Below, one piece after another: positions 16,927 to 24,634 of a stretch of DNA of 50,344 nucleotides. This DNA comes from Dawidia soli (GTDB taxonomy: Bacteria > Bacteroidota > Bacteroidia > Cytophagales > Cyclobacteriaceae): contig NZ_JAHESC010000053.1 in NCBI RefSeq assembly GCF_018598185.1, positions 1-50,344 of the forward strand, in the 5' to 3' direction. Below the pieces are notes generated by a model, which worked only from the letters and a program-made list of their open reading frames with translations, searched no databases and was not told the DNA's origin. The stretch's first letter is position 1; each line of letters starts with the position of its first letter. A program made the position numbers and the translations under genes.

Positions 16927-17946
16927 TTACGGTTCATCCGCCGTGAGCTCGTCTTTGTAGGCGGGCAGCAGGTCCAGAAATTTCTGCAACGTCTGGTCCA
17001 ATGTCAGATTGGTCTGACCGCCGGCGGCATTGCGGTGGCCTCCCCCTTCAAAATGCTTACGCGCCAGGTCATTCACGGAAAAACTTCCCAGCGACCGGAA
17101 CGACAGCTTGATATTATCCCGCCGGTCGGAGATCATGACCGAAAGGCGGATGCCCTTGATCGACAGCCCGTAATTCACCAGCCCCTCCGTGTCCCCGGTC
17201 TGCGAGCTGAATTTTTTCAGGTCTTCGGCCGACAGCGCCATATACGCCGTTCTGTATTCGGGCAGCACCTGCAGCTTTTCGCTCAGCACATAGCCCATCA
17301 GCCGGAGGCGCTCCAGCGAGTTGGTGTCGTAGATCTGCTTCGAGACCTTCGCCGGCTCGGCCCCCAGGCCCACCAGCTCGCCCGCGATCTGAAATACCTT
17401 GTGCGTGGTGTTGGGGTGGCGAAAGCCGCCTGTATCGGTCATAATGCCGGCGTACAGGCAGTTCGCAATAGAGGCATCGATCAGCGATTTGTCCCCCAGT
17501 TGCTCGATCAGCTGGTACACCAGCTCGGCGGTAGACGCCGCCGTTTCATCCCACTGCTCAAACTCGGCAAACTTTTCGGGCTCCAGGTGGTGGTCGATCA
17601 GCACCTTGCGGGCGGCTGCGACCTTTACCAGCTCGCCCAGCTCGTGAATGCGGTTCAGGCTCGAGAAATCCAGGCAGAAAATGATGTCGGCGCCCTCCAC
17701 AAACTGGCGGGCCTTCTGCGGCCGCTCTTTCTGGAAAACGAGCACCTCGCTGTTTCCCGGCATCCAGGCAATAAAGTCGGGGTAATCGCTGGGCGTGATC
17801 ACCTGCACGGCGTGGCCCTTTTTCTTCAGGTAGCCGGCTAACCCCAGCGACGAGCCCAGCGCATCGGCGTCGGGCTTGAAATGCGTTAGAATAACCACTT
17901 TCCGTGGCTGATCCATATAATCCTTAAAGGCCTGGATGTTTTGCAT
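16927..17946 (-). CDS. DHH/DHHA1 phosphoesterase, NrnA-like (nanoRNase / pAp phosphatase)
   Basis: The product is 339 residues. The DHH domain carries the metal ligands in THFKPDADALGSS (21-33), CLDF (Asp93), LIDHH (Asp118-His119-His120) and MTDTGG (Asp171). The DHHA1 domain ends with GGGHRNAAGG at 301-310. Family members degrade 2-5-mer RNA and often dephosphorylate 3'-phosphoadenosine 5'-phosphate. The ATG at 17944-17946 was chosen because the upstream extension (MRPAITLT) lacks a ribosome site. It heads the minus-strand run to udk and diverges from ndk. Confidence 0.92.
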   Translation of the reverse strand: MQNIQAFKDYMDQPRKVVILTHFKPDADALGSSLGLAGYLKKKGHAVQVITPSDYPDFIAWMPGNSEVLVFQKERPQKARQFVEGADIIFCLDFSSLNRIHELGELVKVAAARKVLIDHHLEPEKFAEFEQWDETAASTAELVYQLIEQLGDKSLIDASIANCLYAGIMTDTGGFRHPNTTHKVFQIAGELVGLGAEPAKVSKQIYDTNSLERLRLMGYVLSEKLQVLPEYRTAYMALSAEDLKKFSSQTGDTEGLVNYGLSIKGIRLSVMISDRRDNIKLSFRSLGSFSVNDLARKHFEGGGHRNAAGGQTNLTLDQTLQKFLDLLPAYKDELTADEP

Positions 17947-18013
17947 GGTCAGGGTTATAGCAGGGCGCAAAAATGAGTATTTTTTTTAACAGTGCACAGA
18001 CCACCTTTTTTTC

Positions 18014-18021
18014 TATTTTTG
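18014..18021 (+). promoter_or_regulatory. Candidate promoter -7 box for ndk
   Basis: TATTTTTG matches TAnnTTTG. It is 78 bp upstream of the ndk ATG, giving a leader of about 70 nt. The surrounding DNA is T-rich. No convincing -33 box is seen. Confidence 0.5.
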
Positions 18022-18099
18022 CGGCCGCTTGCCGGGCGCCGTTTAAAACATCATCTCCGGCCGCAACCATAAACCAAACGAAATAACAATAACGAAAAC

Positions 18100-18519
18100 A
18101 TGGCCACAAACAGAACTTTTACCATGCTGAAGCCCGATGCCGTCGGTGCTGGCAATACGGGAGCGATCATTAAACGGATCGAAGAAGCAGGCTTTAAGAT
18201 CATCGCGATGAAGAAAACACAACTTTCTGCAGCGTTGGCCGGCCAGTTCTATGCGATCCACAAAGAACGCCCCTTCTACAAAGACCTTTGCGCGTACATG
18301 TCGTCTGGCACCATCGTGCCCATGATCCTCGAGAAAGACAACGCCGTAGAAGACTTCCGCAAGCTGATCGGCGCCACCGATCCGAAGAAAGCAGCACCCG
18401 GCACCATCCGCGCCGACTTTGCCGAGTCCATCGAGGCGAACGCCATCCACGGCTCTGACAGCGACGAGAATGCCGCCATCGAAGGCAGCTTTTTCTTCTC
18501 GGCATTCGAGCAATTCTAA
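18100..18519 (+). CDS. ndk: Nucleoside diphosphate kinase
   Basis: The product is 139 residues, the standard size. It transfers the gamma-phosphate between nucleoside di- and triphosphates through a phosphohistidine. The active site [15 protein letters not shown] contains the catalytic His, and FTMLKPDAV at the N-terminus and [14 protein letters not shown] are typical. It stands as a single-gene unit with its own promoter and a strong terminator about 20 bp downstream. Confidence 0.97.
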   Translation: MATNRTFTMLKPDAVGAGNTGAIIKRIEEAGFKIIAMKKTQLSAALAGQFYAIHKERPFYKDLCAYMSSGTIVPMILEKDNAVEDFRKLIGATDPKKAAPGTIRADFAESIEANAIHGSDSDENAAIEGSFFFSAFEQF

Positions 18520-18541
18520 TTCATAGAAATATTGCAACAAT

Positions 18542-18571
18542 AAAAAAGGCTCCTTTCGGGAGCCTTTTTTT
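18542..18571. terminator. Bidirectional intrinsic terminator between ndk and the permease gene
   Basis: A 6-bp stem (ggctcc 18548-18553, ggagcc 18559-18564) with a 5-nt loop is flanked by A6 and T7. The A and T runs extend the stem and provide a T-tail on either strand, so it can end both ndk (+) and the convergent permease transcript (-). Confidence 0.88.
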
Positions 18572-18593
18572 ATTGCTATTGCGTTACCGCCGC

Positions 18594-20105
18594 TTACTTT
18601 TTCTGTTGCAGCTTGCTATGGTGCTTGCTATACCCAAAGTATACCACCAGGCCGACCGCCATCCAGACAAACGCTACAGTCAGCGTCTGACGGTCCAGGG
18701 CGATGATCATGCCCAGGCAGATGAGGGCTCCCAGAATGGGTACCAGCGGGAAGTAAGGACTCGACAGCGGCGACTTGAACGGACGCTCGATGTTCGGCGA
18801 CTTAAACCGCAGGATCCATACGCCAATGCTCACCAGCACGAACGCAAACAGAGTACCAAAGCTGGTCAGGTCACCTGCTACGTGGCCCGGCACAAAGCCT
18901 GAGAACAAACCTACGAAGATGAACAGGATCCAGTTGGCTTTATACGGGGTCTTGAATTTCGGATGCAGATCGCTGAAGATCGAAGGGATCAACCCGTCTT
19001 TGCTCATGGTATAGAACACACGGCTCTGACCCATCAACATCACCAGGATAACCGACGAGAAACCTGCCAGGATGGCAACCGTCACCGCCGTAGCCAGCCA
19101 ATCATAGCCGTGCATATACGTACTGATCGCATACGCTACAGAAGCTTCACGGCCTTTCTCCGGATCGACAAAGTCCTGCCAGTTGGCAACACCCGTCAAT
19201 ACGTGGCCAAACAAAACGTACAGGATCGTACACACCAGCAAAGAGCCGAGGATCCCGATCGGCATGTCGCGCTTCGGGTTCTTGGCTTCCTGCGCCGCCG
19301 TAGACACCGCGTCGAAACCGATGAAGGCAAAGAATACAATGGCCGCACCGCCCAGTACACCACCCCAACCGTGTTTAAATACACCGGAGTAGTCGGCAAT
19401 GACTTTACCCGCCTGGTCTACCACCGGGGCCGTACCTTCGGGGATCAGGTAAGGAGTATGGTTTGCGGGATTGATGAATTGCCATCCGATGGCGATGAAC
19501 AGCAACACGATGGCTACTTTGATAAACACGATAACGGCATTGAACATAGCCGATTCCTGTGTACCCTTGATCAGCAGCATCGTCAGCGCCAGCAGGATGA
19601 CAAGCGCCGGCAAGTTGACCAACCCCTGATGCAGTACACCCAGCGAGTCGGTATAGCTTTCAAAAGGCGAGTGACACCATTCATACGGTATGCCCCCTCC
19701 CAGCAGCTTGTTGAGGTATTCACTCCAGGCGATACTAACCGTAGCGGCACCCAGTGCATATTCCATGATCAGCGCCCATCCAATGATCCACGCCGTAAGC
19801 TCGCCCATCGTTACATAACTATAGGCATACGCGCTGCCGGCAACCGGGATCATCGAGGCAAACTCCGCGTAGCACAAGCCTGCAAAGGCACAGCCTACCG
19901 CGGCAACAATAAAGGAAATGGTAACGGCGGGACCCGCAGCCTGACCGGCCGCTGCCGCGGTACGTACGAAAAGACCAGCGCCAATGATCGCGCCAATGCC
20001 CAAAGCAACGAGGTTTCCAGCGCCCAACGTTCGCTTCAATCCTTTCTCTCCCTCGTCAGCCTGTGCAAGCAGCTGCTCCAACGGCTTCTTAATAAACAAA
20101 CTCAT
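18594..20105 (-). CDS. APC-superfamily amino acid permease (CAT/YfnA-like)
   Basis: The product is 503 residues with about 12-14 membrane helices. The N-terminal signature ALGIGAIIGAGLFVRTAAAAG is the first APC helix and contains the GxG substrate-binding break. FIGFDAVSTAAQEAKNPKRDMPIGI is the conserved helix 6 and loop of the cationic amino acid transporter group, and MGQSRVFYTMSKDGLIP follows. Such proteins take up amino acids with protons or by exchange at the inner membrane. Specificity cannot be predicted here. The stretch 20106-20296 upstream of its start holds no obvious gene. Confidence 0.92.
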   Translation of the reverse strand: MSLFIKKPLEQLLAQADEGEKGLKRTLGAGNLVALGIGAIIGAGLFVRTAAAAGQAAGPAVTISFIVAAVGCAFAGLCYAEFASMIPVAGSAYAYSYVTMGELTAWIIGWALIMEYALGAATVSIAWSEYLNKLLGGGIPYEWCHSPFESYTDSLGVLHQGLVNLPALVILLALTMLLIKGTQESAMFNAVIVFIKVAIVLLFIAIGWQFINPANHTPYLIPEGTAPVVDQAGKVIADYSGVFKHGWGGVLGGAAIVFFAFIGFDAVSTAAQEAKNPKRDMPIGILGSLLVCTILYVLFGHVLTGVANWQDFVDPEKGREASVAYAISTYMHGYDWLATAVTVAILAGFSSVILVMLMGQSRVFYTMSKDGLIPSIFSDLHPKFKTPYKANWILFIFVGLFSGFVPGHVAGDLTSFGTLFAFVLVSIGVWILRFKSPNIERPFKSPLSSPYFPLVPILGALICLGMIIALDRQTLTVAFVWMAVGLVVYFGYSKHHSKLQQKK

Positions 20106-20296
20106 TATAATGTTATAGGTTTAAGGTTAGGGGATAATTGACTATGAGTTATCCGTAAAATACTTATCGGCCTTAAAAGTAATAATAATAATGAACTTGG
20201 CTAACGGGCAGTAGCATCGATTCGACAAATTTTATGATTGACGGTATGCGGGCCTGTATTAAATCTACAGGCCCGGTAGAGGTGTCTGCGCTACTG

Positions 20297-20989
20297 TTAA
20301 CGCGACGAAGAGGTAGAGTCCGCGGGCTTTTCGATCGTTTCTTCCGACGAAGGAACGTGCGTTTCGGGGTGTGTAGTATCGGATGTCGGCGGCACCGTAT
20401 CGCTGATGTGCTCGCCAAAAAAGCGCCGCTGAAACAGCAGGATAATAACGACGCCGACAAAAATGGAAGAATCGGCGATATTAAATACCGGACTAAAGAA
20501 TAAGAAATACTCGCCGCCCACAACGGGTACCCACCGGGGCCACGTCAGATCAAACAAGGGAAAGAACAGCATGTCGATCACCTGCCCGTGAAACCACGGT
20601 GTGGACGATTCGACCGGATGGTTATTAAACCACACACCGTAAAACGTACTGTCGATCACGTTACCAACGGCGCCACCCAGGATCAACGCCATACACCACA
20701 GAAAACCGGTGTGGGCATGGCGTTGCGCCATCTTCCACAAATAATAGCCGATACCGCCCATCGCCACGATGCGGAACACCGTCAGCGCCAGTTTGCCAAA
20801 CTCGTTGTTCCAGCGTATGCCAAATGCCATACCCGGGTTCAATAAGTAATGCAGCTTGAAGCCAAAGCGCTCGTTGCCTATGAGGGTGATCTCTTCGTGC
20901 AGATCCATGTAGTGATGCACCAACATTTTTGAAGCCTGGTCGATCAGGATGACAACGAGGGCGAGGATAAAGTATTTATATATTTTCAT
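20297..20989 (-). CDS. lspA: Lipoprotein signal peptidase (signal peptidase II) with acidic/Ser-rich tail
   Basis: The product is 230 residues. It is an inner-membrane aspartyl protease that cleaves prolipoprotein signal peptides before the lipid-modified Cys. The catalytic aspartates are Asp113 (GNVIDS) and Asp173 (NIADSS), with conserved VILIDQASK, NPGMAFG and GQVIDMLFFP. It is longer than the ~160 residues usual in Proteobacteria because of an insert of about 30 residues before the second Asp and a polar tail of about 38 residues rich in Ser, Thr, Pro and Glu. The ATG at 20987-20989 follows ileS by 22 bp, so the two are probably co-transcribed. The substrate lipoproteins could include the seven or so encoded nearby. 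Confidence 0.95.
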   Translation of the reverse strand: MKIYKYFILALVVILIDQASKMLVHHYMDLHEEITLIGNERFGFKLHYLLNPGMAFGIRWNNEFGKLALTVFRIVAMGGIGYYLWKMAQRHAHTGFLWCMALILGGAVGNVIDSTFYGVWFNNHPVESSTPWFHGQVIDMLFFPLFDLTWPRWVPVVGGEYFLFFSPVFNIADSSIFVGVVIILLFQRRFFGEHISDTVPPTSDTTHPETHVPSSEETIEKPADSTSSSR

Positions 20990-21011
20990 GGGCTGCAAGC
21001 CTTTTACCAGG

Positions 21012-24000
21012 TTATTTCTTTAAGCTGATTTTTACCGTAAGCGTAAAATCGTCCATGTCCACTTCAGTGGCCTCCGCCAAAGCTTCGCGGAAATCCAACG
21101 TCAGGGCCTGTGTTTCCGTGCTGATATACTCTTTAAAATCCGTCAATGCTGCCGTAACCGCGTCGTCGGGCTTACCGACCTCGATCGTAATCTTGTCGAG
21201 CACCTCCAGCCCCATGTCCTTGCGCAGGTTCTGCACGCGGTTTACAAAGTCGCGGGCAATACCCTCGCGGCGCAACGGCTCTGTCAACGTAATATCCAGG
21301 GCTACCGTCACACCGCCTTCCGTGGCGACCGACCAGCCCGGTATATCTTCCGAGGAGATCAATACATCTTCCAGCACCAGGTCAAAGCCACCTTTCGCCA
21401 GCGCGCCCTGCTTTTCGAGGGTACGGATGTCGTCTGCGGTAAGGGTACCGATCACCGCGGCAACCTCTTTCATCTTCGGACCGAATTGTTTACCCAGCTT
21501 CGGCAGATTAGGCTTCACCTTCTTCACCAGCACACCCGATGTATCGTCGATATACTCGATGCCCTTCACGTTCACCTCCGCCAGGATGATCTCCTCCACC
21601 GTCTTAATGCGTGTGGCAAACGCTGTATCGAGCACCGGCAGCAGAATACGCTGCAGCGGCGTACGCACCTTGATGCGGGCATTCTTGCGGATGGAGTGAA
21701 CCAGCGAGCAGATCTGCTGCGCATACGCCATCGACTTCTCCAGCTCGGCATCCGTGCGATTGGCCTCCGCCTGCACCAGGTCCGTCAGGTGAACAGACAG
21801 GTGGCGCAGCGGTGTACGCTTTGTGATAGCCGCCTCGCGGATGTTGTCCGTCAGGTTGCGGTATAACCATTCGCTAAAGAACGGTGCGATCGGCGACATC
21901 AGCTGCGCCGTTACCAGCAAACATTCATACAGCGTTTCGTAGGCCGCCTTCTTATCTTCGCTCATCTCGCCCTTCCAGAAACGCTTGCGGTTCAGGCGCA
22001 CGTACCAGTTGGACAGATGATCGTTTACAAACTCCTGGATCGCGCGTGCCGCGCGCGTAGGCTCGTATTCTTCGTATGCCTTCGTAACCTCGGTGATCAG
22101 CGACTGCAGCTTGGAGATGATCCAGCGATCCAGCGATGTGAGCTTATCGTACCGCACCACATTCTGTTCGTCTTTTACAAAACCGTCGATGTTGGCATAC
22201 AACGCAAAGAACGAGTATGTGTTTTGCAGCGTCCCGAAGAAACGGCGCTGTACCTCGGCAATGCCCTCAAAGTCGAACTTGAGGTTGTCCCACGGCGGAG
22301 CATTCTCGATCATATACCACCGCACAATGTCGGCGCCATATTTACTCAGCGTCTCGAACGGGTTCACCACGTTGCCCTTGCTCTTCGACATCTTGTTGCC
22401 GTTCTTGTCGAGCACCAGGCCGTTGGAGATAACGTTCCTAAACGCCACGCCGCCGTTGCCCGTCTTTTTATTCACCGCCTGTACTTCCGGGCTGCTCTCC
22501 TGGATCATCGCCGCAATAGCGTGCAGCGTAAAGAACCAGCCGCGCGTCTGGTCGACGCCCTCGGCGATAAAGTCTGCCGGGTAATTCTTTTCAAAGACCT
22601 CTTTGTTCTCAAAGGGGTAGTGCCACTGCGCATACGGCATGGCCCCCGAGTCGAACCACACGTCGATCAGGTCGGGCTCGCGGTACATCGGCTGGCCGCT
22701 CGCGCTCACCAGCACCACGTCGTCCACATACGGACGGTGCAGATCAAAGTCCGGCGACAACGCCGCCGCCATGTGCCCGGCCTTCACGGCCTTGGCTACC
22801 TCGCTATTCAGCTCTTCCAGCGAGCCGATACAGATCTCTTCTTTGCCGTCTTTGCTGCGCCAGATCGGCAGCGGCGTACCCCAGTAGCGCGAACGCGACA
22901 GGTTCCAGTCTACCAGGTTCTCCAGCCAGTTGCCAAAGCGGCCTGTGCCGGTCGACTCCGGTTTCCAGTTGATCGTTTTATTCAGCGCCACCATCTTATC
23001 TTTCAGCGCCGTGGTGCGGATAAACCACGAGTCCAGCGGATAATACAACACGGGCTTGTCCGTGCGCCAGCAGTGCGGATACGTGTGCTCGTATTTCTCA
23101 ACCTTGAAGGCCTTGTTCTCCTCTTTCAAAATGATGGAGATGATCACATCCGTATTTTTGTAATCCGGATTCGCCTCGTCCTCGTTGGTATAGTTCTTAA
23201 CGTAAAAATCAGAAGGCCCCAGCGGCTTGTGTGTCTTGATGCCGTAGCGCGCCACGCCGGCCTGCAGTTGCTGGCCGATCGCATCGATAAACTTACCCTT
23301 ACGGTCTACCGTCGGCATTTCGTTGCCCGCCTCGTCGCGGATCGTGATCGGCGGTATCCCGTTTTGCTTCGACACGCGAAAGTCGTCTGCCCCGAACGTA
23401 GGCGACGAGTGAACTACACCCGTACCGTCTTCCGTCGTAACAAAGTCGCCCGCGATCACCTTGAACGCCTTGTCGGCATCGTACAGCGGCTGCACGTATG
23501 GCAGCAGCTGCTCGTACGCCATGCCCACCAGGTCCTTGCCGGTAAACGCGCGTACGACTTTGTAGGGAATAGCCTTGTCGCCGGCCTTGTAGGTATCCAA
23601 CGCCAGGTCTTTGTTCTTTTCAGAGAAATATTTACCCAGCAGGTCTTTTGCCACCACAACGCTCACAGGCTTGTGCGTATAGGGGTTATAGGTATTCACC
23701 TGCACATAGTTGATCTTCTCGCCTACCACCAGGGCCGTGTTGGAGGGAAGCGTCCACGGGGTGGTCGTCCAGGCCAGGATATATACCTTGTCGCCAAAAG
23801 CATCGGGAAAGAGGAACTCCGACTTCGCGTCTCGCTTCACGGTGAACTGCGCCACGATGGAAGTATCCTTCACGTCTTTATAGCAGCCGGGCAGGTTCAG
23901 CTCGTGCGAGCTCAGGCCGGTGCCGGCCGCCGGCGAGTACGGCTGAATGGTATAACCTTTGTAAAGCAGCTTTTTGTTGTAGAACTGCTTGAGCAACCAC

Positions 24001-24485
24001 CACAGCGACTCGATGTATTCTTTCTCGTAGGTGATGTACGGATTTTCCAGGTCGACCCAGTAGCCCATTTTCAGGGTCAGGTCGTCCCACTGGTCTTTGT
24101 ACATCATCACCGTTTCACGGCACTTACGATTGTACTCTTCGATGGAGATCTTACGACCGATGTCGTCCTTGGTGATGCCCAGCTGCTTTTCCACCTGCAG
24201 CTCTACCGGCAGGCCGTGTGTGTCCCAGCCGCCTTTGCGTTTTACCTGGAAACCCTGAAGGGTTTTGTAACGGCAGAAAATATCTTTTACCGTGCGGGCC
24301 ATCACGTGGTGAATGCCGGGGGTGCCGTTTGCCGAGGGCGGGCCTTCATAGAAGGTAAACGACGGTGCCCCTTCACGATTGGTCACAGATTTCTCGAAAA
24401 TCCCTTCCTTTTTCCAAAATTCAAGGGTTTCCGCAGCAATCTGCGCAAAATTCAAATCTTTCAGGTCATTGTATCTGGCGGCCAT
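21012..24485 (-). CDS. ileS: Isoleucyl-tRNA synthetase with altered HIGH motif (GIHH)
   Basis: The product has 1157 residues, the length of the longer IleRS2 class. It charges tRNA-Ile. The N-terminal region FYEGPPSANGTP is followed by GIHH at residues 57-60, where other IleRS2 proteins have HxGH; the first and third signature residues are exchanged. The KMSKS loop is intact at 698-702. The CP1 editing domain includes GTGVVHSSPTFGADD, and the C-terminal anticodon-binding region is complete. The exchanged motif has been linked in the literature to extreme mupirocin resistance of IleRS2. I believe it is widespread in Bacteroidota. A perfect -7 box (TATCTTTG) lies ~52 bp upstream of the start. 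lspA follows. Confidence 0.97.
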   Translation of the reverse strand: MAARYNDLKDLNFAQIAAETLEFWKKEGIFEKSVTNREGAPSFTFYEGPPSANGTPGIHHVMARTVKDIFCRYKTLQGFQVKRKGGWDTHGLPVELQVEKQLGITKDDIGRKISIEEYNRKCRETVMMYKDQWDDLTLKMGYWVDLENPYITYEKEYIESLWWLLKQFYNKKLLYKGYTIQPYSPAAGTGLSSHELNLPGCYKDVKDTSIVAQFTVKRDAKSEFLFPDAFGDKVYILAWTTTPWTLPSNTALVVGEKINYVQVNTYNPYTHKPVSVVVAKDLLGKYFSEKNKDLALDTYKAGDKAIPYKVVRAFTGKDLVGMAYEQLLPYVQPLYDADKAFKVIAGDFVTTEDGTGVVHSSPTFGADDFRVSKQNGIPPITIRDEAGNEMPTVDRKGKFIDAIGQQLQAGVARYGIKTHKPLGPSDFYVKNYTNEDEANPDYKNTDVIISIILKEENKAFKVEKYEHTYPHCWRTDKPVLYYPLDSWFIRTTALKDKMVALNKTINWKPESTGTGRFGNWLENLVDWNLSRSRYWGTPLPIWRSKDGKEEICIGSLEELNSEVAKAVKAGHMAAALSPDFDLHRPYVDDVVLVSASGQPMYREPDLIDVWFDSGAMPYAQWHYPFENKEVFEKNYPADFIAEGVDQTRGWFFTLHAIAAMIQESSPEVQAVNKKTGNGGVAFRNVISNGLVLDKNGNKMSKSKGNVVNPFETLSKYGADIVRWYMIENAPPWDNLKFDFEGIAEVQRRFFGTLQNTYSFFALYANIDGFVKDEQNVVRYDKLTSLDRWIISKLQSLITEVTKAYEEYEPTRAARAIQEFVNDHLSNWYVRLNRKRFWKGEMSEDKKAAYETLYECLLVTAQLMSPIAPFFSEWLYRNLTDNIREAAITKRTPLRHLSVHLTDLVQAEANRTDAELEKSMAYAQQICSLVHSIRKNARIKVRTPLQRILLPVLDTAFATRIKTVEEIILAEVNVKGIEYIDDTSGVLVKKVKPNLPKLGKQFGPKMKEVAAVIGTLTADDIRTLEKQGALAKGGFDLVLEDVLISSEDIPGWSVATEGGVTVALDITLTEPLRREGIARDFVNRVQNLRKDMGLEVLDKITIEVGKPDDAVTAALTDFKEYISTETQALTLDFREALAEATEVDMDDFTLTVKISLKK

Positions 24486-24536
24486 TTCGAGGTACGATCT
24501 TACGCGTTAATGGGTACTACTTCGATTTTAAGACCG

Positions 24537-24544
24537 CAAAGATA
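24537..24544 (-). promoter_or_regulatory. Candidate promoter -7 box for ileS-lspA
   Basis: On the minus strand the octamer reads TATCTTTG, a full match to TAnnTTTG, and predicts a leader of about 45 nt for ileS. I see no T-box-like structure in the leader. Confidence 0.55.
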
Positions 24545-24634
24545 TTTGTTATTTACGATTTCCGTGACTCAGAACGGCACACCCCACCAAATTTCCTATG
24601 GTTCCGGGGCACCACCGCCAGCATCTTATTCCGC

